From Thermotoga maritima MSB8 (GTDB lineage Bacteria; Thermotogota; Thermotogae; Thermotogales; Thermotogaceae), in assembly GCF_000008545.1 (NCBI RefSeq), contig NC_000853.1, positions 1,130,465 to 1,194,464 of the forward strand: a stretch of 64,000 nt of DNA. The letters run 5' to 3'. The translations under genes and the position numbers were made by a program. This document shows positions 36,514 through 45,433 of this stretch, in pieces. Under the pieces are notes generated by a model. That model was not told the origin of the DNA and did not search any database. It saw only the letters and a program-made list of their open reading frames with translations. Each line of letters begins with the position of its first letter. Position 1 is the stretch's first letter.

Positions 36514-37373
36514 TTGCTTCTCTCCCCGATATTCGGATTGAGAATTTCGCTCAATCCTTCACTGAACATGGAAAAACCAAGAACGGAAGTGATGATTGCA
36601 AGGCCGGGGAACAACACTCCCCACCAGGCTCTACTCAGGATGAACCTCTGGCCGTTGCTGAGGTCGAATCCCCAGTCCGGAGTGGGAGGAGCTATTCCAA
36701 GTCCAAGAAAACTGAGTCCCGCTTCCGTCATGATCGCATCAGCGAGGTTCATTGAGAGAACCACCACTATCGATGGGAAAACGTTGGGAAGCACGTATTT
36801 GACCAAGATTTCCCAATCTTTCGCACCGAGCGCCCTTGCCGCTTCCACGTAGAGTTCGTTTTTCACACTCGTGACCTGGTTTCTCACCACTCTGAAATAT
36901 GTGGGCGCATAAACGACGGCGATTGAAACGGCTATGTTCATCATTCCGGGTCCCAAAACTGCCGCAACTGCTATGGCAAGAATCAAACCCGGGAAAGAGT
37001 AAACGGCGTCCATCACAAGAGTTAAAACGCGATCGAAGATACCTCCAACGTAACCAGAGATCAAACCGAGGGGAATACCTATCGCAGACGCTATAACAAC
37101 AGCGAGAAACGCCACCATCAGGGCAATTCTCGAACCATAGATCACCCTGCTGAAGATATCCCTTCCAAGGTTGTCGGTGCCGAATAAATGCTTTTCCGAA
37201 GGAGGTTGCAAAGATCTTCCCACCCGTACGGTGGGATCGTAGGGAGCAAGAACTGGGGCGAAAATGGCCAAAAAGATGTAAAACAAAAGAATGATCATTC
37301 CGACGAAAGCCAAAACACCTGTTCTTCGTCTGAATAGTTTGAAGACCGGTCTGAAGATTCTCTCAGAGACCAC
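36510..37373 (-). CDS. oppC: ABC transporter permease OppC-like
   Basis: This is a 287-residue permease with about six helices and the OppC marks HLFGTDNLGRDIFSRVIYGS and YVEAARALGAKDWEILVKYV (EAA loop). I chose GTG at 37373. The open frame continues up to 37454, but a good promoter at 37404-37432 lies inside it, so longer starts would fall upstream of the transcript start. It is the first gene of the opp unit, which therefore can be expressed apart from zwf-pgl. Confidence 0.88.
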   Translation of the reverse strand: MVSERIFRPVFKLFRRRTGVLAFVGMIILLFYIFLAIFAPVLAPYDPTVRVGRSLQPPSEKHLFGTDNLGRDIFSRVIYGSRIALMVAFLAVVIASAIGIPLGLISGYVGGIFDRVLTLVMDAVYSFPGLILAIAVAAVLGPGMMNIAVSIAVVYAPTYFRVVRNQVTSVKNELYVEAARALGAKDWEILVKYVLPNVFPSIVVVLSMNLADAIMTEAGLSFLGLGIAPPTPDWGFDLSNGQRFILSRAWWGVLFPGLAIITSVLGFSMFSEGLSEILNPNIGERSK

Positions 37374-37403
37374 AACCTTCGACCTCGCTTCTCTTTTTTC
37401 ATA

Positions 37404-37432
37404 ATAATACCACATACAGGAATAAGTTTCAA
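37404..37432 (-). promoter_or_regulatory. promoter of the opp unit
   Basis: On the minus strand TTGAAA (37432-37427), a 17-bp spacer and TATTAT (37409-37404), just after the pgl stop codon. Confidence 0.75.
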
Positions 37433-37440
37433 TTTCCGAA

Positions 37441-38103
37441 TTATTTTCCCACAAACCAGACGGTTTTCTCTTTGCCTCTCACGAAGTAAGCGGGAAGTGG
37501 TGTATCTTTTAAGATCTCCGTTAGTCTGTTTATCTTTTCTTTTCCCCTGATGAGAAAGAGCACGTACAGTGATGTGTTCAGTGCACGAAACGTCAGGGTG
37601 ACTCTGGGAACCTTAGGGTCACCGGAAGGATCTGTGAAAGTCACAAGGTTGTCTTTATTTCCCGTTTCCAAGTCGAATATGGACGCGACATGGCCATCGG
37701 GACCCATTCCAAGAATAGCGAGGTCGAACTGGTCAGTAGCTGATCTTATTTCCCTCTCATATTTCTCGCAGGCTTTTTCAATAGGAAGAGAAGTGTCAAC
37801 GTAGTGAACATTACCGGAAGGGATCTTTGCTCTGCTGAAAAGAACCTCGTTTATGTTCCTGAAATTGCTTTGATCTGAGTCGAGGGGCACGTACCGCTCG
37901 TCGCTCAAAAAGAAGTGGATGCGATTCCATGGGAACTTCTGTTCTGCCAGTTTCTCATAAACGGGAAGTGGGGTTCTCCCGCCGGCGAGAACGACGAAGA
38001 TCTTATCCTTTTCCTCGAGAAGTTTTTCCATCTTTGTGCGAATTTTCTCGACTACAAAATCAACGTACCCATCTTCGAGCAGGTATATCACAGTTTTCTC
38101 CAT
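37441..38103 (-). CDS. pgl: 6-phosphogluconolactonase
   Basis: This is a 220-residue enzyme of the SOL/DevB (NagB-like) family. It hydrolyses 6-phosphogluconolactone to 6-phosphogluconate, the second step of the oxidative pentose phosphate path. Family motifs are [37 protein letters not shown] in part ([18 protein letters not shown]) and [16 protein letters not shown] with the catalytic His region. Its start overlaps the zwf end by 16 bp, so the two are made together. Confidence 0.95.
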
Positions 38104-39578
38104 TTTCTACCGTCCCTTTCTATGAGTAGATCGGCTTCTCTCGGTCCCCACGTTCCCGCCGGATACACATAAGGTGAAAAGCGAACGGGATCGTTTTCCC
38201 AGGCTTTGAGAACGGGATCGAGAAGTTCCCAGGAAACTTCGAGGTCGTCTCTTCTCATGAAAAGTGTAGGATCTCCAAGTATCACGTCCAGAAGGAGTCT
38301 TTCGTAAGCGTCGGGCAGTTTCACTCCAAAGTAATCCTCGTATCTGAAGTCCATACTGAGAAGCTGTGGAAACATGCCGGGACAGGGCCTTTTCACCTGA
38401 AACTCAAGAGAGATTCCCTCGTTTGGCTGCAAGGTGAAAACTATCGTGTTCGGCTCCAGTTCATCAGAAGGTACACCGGCAAAGATCGAATGAGGAATCT
38501 TCTTGAAAACAACAGCAACCTCGGTTATTTTCTTGGGGAGTCTCTTCCCGGACCTCAGATAGAAGGGTACACCGCTCCATCTCCAGTTGTCTATGAAGAG
38601 TTTCATGGCAACGAAGGTTTCCACGTTGGAGTCTTTGGCCACACCCGGTTCCTCTCTGTAAGCCGGCACTTCTTTTCCGTTCACAACCCCTCTTCCATAC
38701 TGGCCTCTGACGATCCAGCTTTCCAGTTCCTCCACAGGGAACGGTCTGATCGATCTGAGAAGCTTCACCCGCTCGTTTCTGAAATTCTCTCCATTGAAAG
38801 AAGAAGGAGGTTCCATGGCGATCAGTGCGAGGATCTGAAGCATGTGGTTCTGGAAGATATCCCTGAGGAGTCCCACGTTTTCGAAGTATCCTGCCCTGTG
38901 TTCAACACCTATGTCTTCGGCCATCGTGATCTGAACGTGATCCACGAACTTGTTGTTCCAGATTTCCTCGAATATGAAGTTGGCAAACCTGAACACCAGT
39001 ATGTTCTGAACGGTTTCTTTTCCAAGGTAATGATCGATTCTGAAAATCTGATCTTCCTGGAAGTATTTCTGAAGAGTGTCTTCCAGTCTTCTGGCCGATT
39101 CCAGGTCTTTCCCGAACGGTTTTTCGATCACAACGCGCGCAGGTTTTTCGTTCAATCCAGTTTTCGAGAGGTTTTCCAGAATAGGGATGTAAAGATCCGG
39201 AGGAACAGCGAGATAGAAGACCAGATTGCTGGAATCGATCCTTTTTATGAGAGTCTCGATGGTGTTTTTCAACTGTTTGAAGCTCTCAGGATCCTGATAA
39301 TCCACGCTGATGTAACTGCAATGTTCCAAAAAATCAGGGTTGGCATCGAATCTGGATCTGAATTTCTTATCGTCCATTTTCGTTCGTGCCGCACCGAGAA
39401 CGAAAAAGCGTTCGGGCAGAATACCTGCCTCGAACAACCTGTTCAAAGCGGGAATGAGCTTTCTTTTTGTGAGGTCACCAGAAGCACCGAAGATCACAAT
39501 TCCGAAAGGTTGTTCGATCTTTGGAAAACACCGGAGGGTATCATCCGGACATTTCTCCAATCCCAGACTGCACTTCAT
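38088..39578 (-). CDS. zwf: glucose-6-phosphate 1-dehydrogenase
   Basis: This is a 496-residue enzyme that oxidises glucose-6-phosphate with NADP+ (or NAD+) to the lactone. The N-terminal nucleotide-binding motif is [16 protein letters not shown] and the active-site segment is [14 protein letters not shown]. The length is standard, with a Cys-containing N-terminal extension of about 24 residues ([16 protein letters not shown]) before the Rossmann fold. ATG at 39578 follows AGGTGAGATC. It is coupled to pgl. The NADPH made here serves biosynthesis. Confidence 0.96.
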
Positions 39579-39636
39579 GATCTCACCTGCCTTTCTGGAT
39601 TTTTACCACGAAATGAGGAATAACTAATTTCCTTTG

Positions 39637-39645
39637 TGTTAAAAT
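39637..39645 (+). promoter_or_regulatory. extended -10 promoter for pspC unit
   Basis: TGTTAAAAT matches an extended -10 (TGnTAAAAT) about 20 bp before the GGGGGG ribosome site of the pspC-like gene. No clear -35 is seen. Confidence 0.45.
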
Positions 39646-39666
39646 TCCTTAAAAGGGGGGATGTTC

Positions 39667-40050
39667 ATGAAACAGCTCAGACGATCAAGAAAGAACAGGA
39701 TCATAGCGGGTGTTTGCGGCGGCTTTGCAGAGTACTTCGGGGTCGATCCGACCCTTGTAAGACTGATCTGGGTTCTCATCACACTCGCGTGGGGAGCGGG
39801 TCTTCTGCTATACATCATCGCCTGGTTGATCATGCCTGAAGAAGAGGGAGAAACAGAGAGCGAAAAAAAACCACTTCAGAACACAGAAGGATTGAAAGTA
39901 TTGGTCGGTGGCCTTCTCATCTTCCTGGGAATCGTCTTTCTCGTGTCCGCTTTCTTTCCAATCTTCTTTGGAGTGGCATGGAAGGTGGTTCTTGCCCTTC
40001 TGTTAGTGATTTTTGGTGTGCTCCTTCTTTTGAGGAGAGATGAAAAATGA
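39667..40050 (+). CDS. pspC: PspC domain membrane protein
   Basis: This is a 127-residue protein with an N-terminal PspC domain (RSRKNRIIAGVCGGFAEYFG then DPTLVRLIWVLITLAWGAG), a first helix (about 32-55), an acidic linker, and two further hydrophobic segments (about 78-120). PspC proteins sense or respond to envelope stress. ATG at 39667 has GGGGGG six bases away; ATG 39661 abuts that site. It overlaps the next gene by 4 bp. Confidence 0.9.
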   Translation: MKQLRRSRKNRIIAGVCGGFAEYFGVDPTLVRLIWVLITLAWGAGLLLYIIAWLIMPEEEGETESEKKPLQNTEGLKVLVGGLLIFLGIVFLVSAFFPIFFGVAWKVVLALLLVIFGVLLLLRRDEK

Positions 40051-40844
40051 AGATAATATTCGGTATCTTTCTCATTTTCATTGGAACTCTGCTCCTTACA
40101 ACGATTTTTCTGGATGTCTTTTCTCTTTCATTCCTCACAAGGATATTCCACAATCTCGGCCTCTTCTGGCCTCTGATACTGATAACTTTCGGTGTTTATT
40201 TCATCTATCTCAGCGTGAGGAAAAGATGGTTGTACTTTTTGAGTGTGGGTGTGTTTTCTGCTTTTCTTATATTACTTCTTGTGTGGCCATACGAATCTGT
40301 TTCAACACCCGGGAAATATCAAGTTTTCACTGGTGTGAAGAGGATCTCGCTCAAGAGCGGAGGGTTCACCGTCAGGTTCATTGAAGGTGAAGAACTCAGA
40401 GTGTACGCGTCCAGCGGAATAGAAGTATCAAAACTCGGTTCAGATCTGATCGTGAAGGGTTCTCTCTGGAGAAAACTCGGTCCAAAGATAGTGGAGATCG
40501 AACTACCGAGGGATACCTTCGAACTTTCTTTCGAAAACGGTGCTTTCACGGTGAAGGGTGAATTCGAAGAAAACAGATTCACGCGAATTGAAACAAAAGA
40601 CAGCGTTTTGAATATAAGATTCAATTTCCAAAAGATGAACGTTCCGCTTTATTTCGAGGCAGAAGATTGCGTTCTGGAGGTCCTGTTCAGACTACCCACT
40701 GGGGTCTCTTACTTCATCGATAAAAAAGACGGACTTCTTTTGAAGACCATCGAAGGGAATATAGTTGAATCGGATTTCAATCCTGATCTCTTCTTCAAAC
40801 TGAAAGACGGTGTCTTTCGAGTTCATCTTGAAGGAGGAATATAG
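40047..40844 (+). CDS. LiaF-like/DUF5668-type membrane protein
   Basis: This is a 265-residue protein. The first 90 residues hold three or four hydrophobic segments, including LGLFWPLILITFGVYFIYLS, a pattern typical of LiaI/LiaF and DUF5668 membrane domains. Residues about 95-265 form a beta-rich region that may be an extracytoplasmic beta-helix-like domain. Coupling to pspC by ATGA overlap points to an envelope-stress pair. The exact family is an inference. Confidence 0.78.
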   Translation: MKIIFGIFLIFIGTLLLTTIFLDVFSLSFLTRIFHNLGLFWPLILITFGVYFIYLSVRKRWLYFLSVGVFSAFLILLLVWPYESVSTPGKYQVFTGVKRISLKSGGFTVRFIEGEELRVYASSGIEVSKLGSDLIVKGSLWRKLGPKIVEIELPRDTFELSFENGAFTVKGEFEENRFTRIETKDSVLNIRFNFQKMNVPLYFEAEDCVLEVLFRLPTGVSYFIDKKDGLLLKTIEGNIVESDFNPDLFFKLKDGVFRVHLEGGI

Positions 40845-40845
40845 T

Positions 40846-41529
40846 GTGAGAGTGCTCGCTATTAGACACGTCGAGATAGAGGACCTTGGAATGATGGAAG
40901 ATATCTTCAGGGAGAAGAACTGGAGTTTCGATTATCTGGACACTCCAAAAGGGGAAAAACTCGAAAGGCCTCTCGAAGAGTATTCTCTCGTGGTGCTTCT
41001 TGGAGGGTATATGGGAGCCTACGAGGAAGAGAAATACCCTTTTTTGAAGTACGAATTTCAGTTGATAGAAGAGATCCTGAAAAAAGAAATCCCGTTCCTT
41101 GGAATATGTCTGGGTTCTCAGATGCTCGCTAAAGTCCTTGGGGCGAGTGTCTACAGAGGAAAAAACGGAGAAGAAATAGGCTGGTATTTTGTTGAAAAGG
41201 TCTCCGACAATAAGTTTTTCAGAGAATTTCCAGACAGACTGCGGGTGTTTCAGTGGCATGGAGATACTTTCGATCTTCCACGCAGAGCAACCAGGGTCTT
41301 TACTTCTGAAAAGTATGAAAACCAGGGATTCGTCTATGGCAAGGCTGTGGGGCTCCAGTTCCATATAGAAGTGGGAGCCAGAACCATGAAACGCTGGATA
41401 GAGGCATACAAAGATGAACTTGAAAAAAAGAAGATAGATCCCAGGCTTCTCCTTGAAACGGCGGAGAGGGAGGAAAAAGTCCTGAAAGGCCTCTTGAGGT
41501 CTCTTTTGGAAAGGATGGTGGAAAGCTGA
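40846..41529 (+). CDS. class I glutamine amidotransferase-like protein
   Basis: This is a 227-residue stand-alone class I glutamine amidotransferase (GMP-synthase-like). The nucleophile elbow is FLGICLGSQMLAKVLG (Cys), and the His of the triad is in AVGLQFHIEVGA. The family normally frees ammonia from glutamine or cleaves gamma-glutamyl compounds; no acceptor enzyme is adjacent. GTG at 40846 follows GGAGGAATATA and starts one base after the previous stop codon. The ureohydrolase-fold gene follows after 12 bp. Confidence 0.87.
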   Translation: MRVLAIRHVEIEDLGMMEDIFREKNWSFDYLDTPKGEKLERPLEEYSLVVLLGGYMGAYEEEKYPFLKYEFQLIEEILKKEIPFLGICLGSQMLAKVLGASVYRGKNGEEIGWYFVEKVSDNKFFREFPDRLRVFQWHGDTFDLPRRATRVFTSEKYENQGFVYGKAVGLQFHIEVGARTMKRWIEAYKDELEKKKIDPRLLLETAEREEKVLKGLLRSLLERMVES

Positions 41530-41541
41530 GGAGGTGTTATT

Positions 41542-42264
41542 GTGATACCTCCTCACATCCACATCCTCGATTTCAACGGAATTTACGAAGAACAGCGGAT
41601 CCTAAAATCTCTCGCTGAGTTTGTGTTTTCCAAAAAAATCGAAGGCATCAGGTACATGGTCCTTCCCGAAAAGATTCCTGAAATTGAAAACATCCTTCCT
41701 TCACATCTGGGAGTGACGTTTCTGGGCGATGGAGAGTTCCACCACCTCACCTACTTCATCATCAAGAAAATAAAGAGACCTTTCGTACTGGTTGTTTTCG
41801 ACAATCACCTCGATGCCAGAGAGGAAGAGTTCCTCACCTGCGACAGCTGGATCAGAAAAGCTCTGAAGCTGAAACATCTGGTGAAAGTGGTGGTTGTTGG
41901 CACTCAGGAACAGGAAAAGATCCACAGAGTGTTTTACTCTGAAACGGATCCGCAGAAGATCCTGAAACTCCTCGGAAGACATCCGGTGTATCTGAGTATT
42001 GACAAAGATGTTCTGGATATCGGGATAACGGGATGGGAGAGCGGGAGAGTTTCGCTGGAAGATCTTCTCAACGTGCTCCGTCACATCCCCTTGAGAAAGA
42101 TCCTGGGAGCGGACATCTGCGGTGAACCGGATCCTTTGGAATTCTGGAAGATGCAAGAAAGTGAGAAGGTGAATCTTTCAATTCTAAGCGCTTTGTTCTT
42201 TGAGAAGCTTCATTATGTACCTGGCAGCGAGCACCTGGAAGGGAAGCCAGCTCACGTGACTTGA
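41542..42264 (+). CDS. ureohydrolase (arginase/agmatinase) fold protein
   Basis: This is a 240-residue protein. Segments align with the arginase metal site: FLGDGEFHHLTYF (His region), VVFDNHLDAREEE (Asp-x-His-x-Asp) and VYLSIDKDVLDIG (Asp-x-Asp), so most Mn ligands appear kept although the motifs are divergent and the protein is shorter than classical arginase (about 300). It probably hydrolyses an amidino or related C-N bond, substrate unknown. GTG at 41542 follows GGAGGTG. The last 81 bp overlap, tail to tail, the alpha/beta hydrolase gene on the other strand. Confidence 0.8.
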   Translation: MIPPHIHILDFNGIYEEQRILKSLAEFVFSKKIEGIRYMVLPEKIPEIENILPSHLGVTFLGDGEFHHLTYFIIKKIKRPFVLVVFDNHLDAREEEFLTCDSWIRKALKLKHLVKVVVVGTQEQEKIHRVFYSETDPQKILKLLGRHPVYLSIDKDVLDIGITGWESGRVSLEDLLNVLRHIPLRKILGADICGEPDPLEFWKMQESEKVNLSILSALFFEKLHYVPGSEHLEGKPAHVT

Positions 42265-43128
42265 TGGAACCTTTATCCTTTTGGGCTTTCCAAGATGCTC
42301 CCATAGAATGTCTCTTGTGCTCTTTGGGAGCGCTTTATCGAACATCGCTTCCAGCATCACGATCCGTGAGGTATCCACGAACTTCGCGTAAGCGAGCGGA
42401 TCGAGTTTCAAAAGGGGATGTATGTTTGAACTCAACATCTCCTGCACCGAGGAAAATTCCTTCAGCCTCTCCAGATCGCTCCTGTAGACATCGTAGAAAT
42501 TCTCCTCGTTCGTCATTCCGTGTTCTTCTCCCTTTCCGCTTTTCAATTCACGTCTCACAAAGGACAGAGTGGGTGACTTCCAGAACAGAGTGGCAAAGTC
42601 ACCACCCGCCATCATGATGATCGTCTTTTTGAAATCACTGCTCAGTGCGTTGAGTAAAACAGCGATCATGCCTCCAAGGCAGTATCCAAAGAGGCAGTTT
42701 CTCTCGTGCCACATCTTCTTAACTTTCAAAAGTTCCAAAAGACTGAGGAGATCTGTGAGAGCGTGTTCCCAGAACCTGCTCATCCTGTCCAGGTCGGAGG
42801 AGAAGTAATCCTTTCCACTCACAGAACCTTCAGCAACACGCGTGAAATTTCCTGGAAGGACCGGTAGAATCGCCTCTATTCCTTTTCTGGAAAGATAGTG
42901 GGCCATCCAGATGAGATAGAGCACGTTCTGACTGCCAAGGCCCTGAAGTATCATCACCGAGCCCTGCTTTTTCCTCTTTGGGGAGAAGATGTAGACCTCA
43001 ACGGGATCTGTACCTTTTTCTGCTCTGGAGTAGGTTGAATCGAACTTTAAGATAGAAACACGTATCTTCTTTCCCCTGTGAAGGTACCCCAGTGAGTATT
43101 CGGAAGGTATTCTCACGTCGTCAAACAC
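42184..43128 (-). CDS. alpha/beta hydrolase with Cys nucleophile motif
   Basis: This is a 314-residue alpha/beta-hydrolase fold protein. The nucleophile elbow reads LFGYCLGGMIAVLL, with Cys in place of Ser, as in PHA synthases and dienelactone hydrolases. A likely acid is in MLEAMFDKALP and the likely His in VPSSHVSWLPF (near residue 290). No signal peptide is seen. GTG at 43128 follows GAGGTGAAAAAGA. It lies 6 bp downstream of a second hydrolase gene. The codon for the putative catalytic His (42256-42258) lies inside the antisense overlap with 41542-42264. Confidence 0.83.
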   Translation of the reverse strand: MFDDVRIPSEYSLGYLHRGKKIRVSILKFDSTYSRAEKGTDPVEVYIFSPKRKKQGSVMILQGLGSQNVLYLIWMAHYLSRKGIEAILPVLPGNFTRVAEGSVSGKDYFSSDLDRMSRFWEHALTDLLSLLELLKVKKMWHERNCLFGYCLGGMIAVLLNALSSDFKKTIIMMAGGDFATLFWKSPTLSFVRRELKSGKGEEHGMTNEENFYDVYRSDLERLKEFSSVQEMLSSNIHPLLKLDPLAYAKFVDTSRIVMLEAMFDKALPKSTRDILWEHLGKPKRIKVPSSHVSWLPFQVLAARYIMKLLKEQSA

Positions 43129-43134
43129 TCTTTT

Positions 43135-44055
43135 TCACCTCTTCAAAAAGGAAACCGTTTCATAAAGGAACTTCACGGTCAGGGAATCCTTCAGGACGAA
43201 TTCGAAGCCGTGTTTCCCTTCCGGATGAAGTCTCAGTTTTGCTTCCACTCCGTTTTCTCTGAGCTTTTTGTACATTTTAACAGATGAGATGTAGGGTACA
43301 ACGTCGTCTTTCATGCCGTGAACCAGCATGGTGGAAGGTGCCTTCGGGTTCACCCAGGCTACAGGAGAGTAGAACACATAATCTTCTTTTTTTCGTACAG
43401 GAAACCCTTTCAATGTTGTGGCAACGGAGAACCTCGCAAAGAGAGAGGATGTCTCCATGCTCCACAGGTCGAGAAGATCGCAGGGGGCGTACCAGGCTAC
43501 CACGTTACCATCGAAATCTTTTTCCCCTTCCTTAGAAGATCTCATCGCGTGGTACAAAACGAGATGTCCTCCCGCTGAAAGTCCCATGAGATTCAGATTT
43601 TTAATCAACAGATGCTCCCTGTTTTCGTTCAAAAACGATATCGCACTTTTCAGATCTTCCAGAATATCTTCGATGTAATGAAAGTAGCCGTATCTGTAAT
43701 CAAACGTCGCTACAGCGAAACCGTTTGCATTGAGGAATCTGTACCAGGAAACGTTGTTGGGTTGTCTCCTGTATCCGGAGATCCATCCCCCACCGTGTGC
43801 AAAAAGCACGAACGGGTAACTCTCTCTCTTCACAGATGGATAATACACGTCCATTTTCAGGCTGTTTTTGTATTCGTAGGTGTAGACGTTGCCCGTTACC
43901 GATTTTTTTAGCTTTATCGGAAGTCTTCCCAGAACGGCGTTTCTCACCACAGGAAGGGAAAGCAGGAAAAAGAAAAGAAGCCCCAGAAGGGCATTTGAAA
44001 ACAGCACAACGAAGGAGATTATTATCAAGCCAAACTTGATTATCAGCTTAACCAT
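43135..44055 (-). CDS. membrane-anchored esterase/lipase (HGGG type)
   Basis: This is a 306-residue alpha/beta hydrolase with an N-terminal membrane anchor (about residues 4-38). The oxyanion-hole motif is LFAHGGGWISGY, the nucleophile Ser is in LMGLSAGGHLVLY, the acid is in LVHGMKDDVVPYIS and the His in EGKHGFEFV, so the triad is complete. This is the carboxylesterase/hormone-sensitive-lipase group. It lies between mgtE and the Cys-type hydrolase on the same strand with 6-12 bp gaps, probably in one transcript. Confidence 0.9.
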   Translation of the reverse strand: MVKLIIKFGLIIISFVVLFSNALLGLLFFFLLSLPVVRNAVLGRLPIKLKKSVTGNVYTYEYKNSLKMDVYYPSVKRESYPFVLFAHGGGWISGYRRQPNNVSWYRFLNANGFAVATFDYRYGYFHYIEDILEDLKSAISFLNENREHLLIKNLNLMGLSAGGHLVLYHAMRSSKEGEKDFDGNVVAWYAPCDLLDLWSMETSSLFARFSVATTLKGFPVRKKEDYVFYSPVAWVNPKAPSTMLVHGMKDDVVPYISSVKMYKKLRENGVEAKLRLHPEGKHGFEFVLKDSLTVKFLYETVSFLKR

Positions 44056-44067
44056 GGTCTCCCCTCT

Positions 44068-45408
44068 TCAACTCAAGAAGCTGTGCACCACGTAGAAATA
44101 TATCATGATGCCTGTCACGTCGACGATCGTGGTGAGAAGAGGCCCTGCCATGAAGGCCGGGTCGATTTTGAAAATACGGGCGATGAACGGAAGCAGCGCT
44201 CCCATGATGTTCGCGTAAAGAATCAACACGAGCAAGGCCGTTGCTACGGCGAAATTCAGTGTGGGATCAGAAGAGATCAGAAAAGCCCTCAGGTAGAGAA
44301 CACCCGCAAGAATCAAACCCAAGGTGGAACCTATCAGAGATTCCCTCAACAGAACCTTCCACCAGTCTTTCAAACTTATCTCGTTCAGTGTGAATCCTCT
44401 TATCATGAGTGCAGATATCTGCGCTCCTGTGTTACCCGCAGAACCTATCATTGTCGGTATGAAAGCTGCTATGATCGGTATTGAGGCGAGAAATTTCTCG
44501 TAGCTTGATATGATGTTCCCGTTGACGCTCTCGAGGAGAAGGAGTACCACAAGCCATGGAGATCTTTTGAGGATGAGTTTCCACGCGGGAGTGTGAAAAT
44601 AAGACGTGTACGTAGCACTCATTGAGGCCATCTTCTGTATGTCTTCCGTTGCCTCTTCTTCGATGACGTCAACGAGATCGTCGAAAGTGATCACACCTAT
44701 CAATCTCTCTTCGCTGTCAACCACCGGTAGTATGATCAGGTCGTACTTCTTCATGAGTTCTGCCGCGAGTTCCTGGTCATCGATGGCGTGAACAAAAACA
44801 GGATCTTTGTTCATGATTTCTGATACCTTCTGATCGGGATCGGCAACTATCAGGTCTCTGAGTTCAACGGTTCCCTTGAGCTTTCTCGTTCTATCTATCA
44901 CCATGAGAGAGTAGATATTCTCTTTTTTCTTTCCTTCTTTTCTCACCTTTTCCAGCGCTTCTCTGACGGTCATATCCTCGAAAAGCTCTACGTATTCCGT
45001 AGTGGCGAGTCTTGCCGCAGAATCTTCAGGATAATTCAGGATGTAAAGAAGTTCCTCCCTTTCCTGTGGAGGAAGGTACGAAAGGAGTTTTTTCACCACG
45101 TTTGCGGGCATCTCTTCGAGTAGTTCCACTCTGTCGTCCGGATCCATCGATTCGAAGATCTCTTTCAGGCGTTCCTCTCTGAAAAGCTTTATGAGTTCCA
45201 GCTGATCGTCGGGTTCGAGTTCACTGAACACTTCAGCAGCTTTATCTTTGGGAAGGAGCCTGAAAACAACCACTTTCAGGTCGGGCGGGAGCTTTTCGAT
45301 CATCTCTTTCACATCGGCGGGATCCTGCTGTTCGAGAACCCTTTTGAGCGTCTTGAAGTCTCCTTTTTCGATCAATTCCTGAAGATCGATCTCTACCTTG
45401 ATCTTCAT
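44068..45408 (-). CDS. mgtE: magnesium transporter MgtE
   Basis: This is a 446-residue Mg2+ channel/transporter with an N-terminal superhelical domain of repeats such as LEPDDQLELIKLFREE and MDPDDRVELLEEMPAN (about 1-130), a CBS pair (about 135-260) that senses cytoplasmic Mg2+, and five membrane helices (about 275-446) with the pore region MIGSAGNTGAQISALM. ATG at 45408 follows AGGAGGTGTGAAA. The frame stays open to 45486, but no ribosome site fits and a separate small reading frame occupies that leader. Confidence 0.95.
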   Translation of the reverse strand: MKIKVEIDLQELIEKGDFKTLKRVLEQQDPADVKEMIEKLPPDLKVVVFRLLPKDKAAEVFSELEPDDQLELIKLFREERLKEIFESMDPDDRVELLEEMPANVVKKLLSYLPPQEREELLYILNYPEDSAARLATTEYVELFEDMTVREALEKVRKEGKKKENIYSLMVIDRTRKLKGTVELRDLIVADPDQKVSEIMNKDPVFVHAIDDQELAAELMKKYDLIILPVVDSEERLIGVITFDDLVDVIEEEATEDIQKMASMSATYTSYFHTPAWKLILKRSPWLVVLLLLESVNGNIISSYEKFLASIPIIAAFIPTMIGSAGNTGAQISALMIRGFTLNEISLKDWWKVLLRESLIGSTLGLILAGVLYLRAFLISSDPTLNFAVATALLVLILYANIMGALLPFIARIFKIDPAFMAGPLLTTIVDVTGIMIYFYVVHSFLS

Positions 45409-45433
45409 TTTCACACCTCCTCGGACCGCTTTT

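Noticed and set aside
38490-39623. 377-codon open frame antisense to zwf
   Set aside because: Shadow of a highly conserved enzyme; no start signal and no motif.
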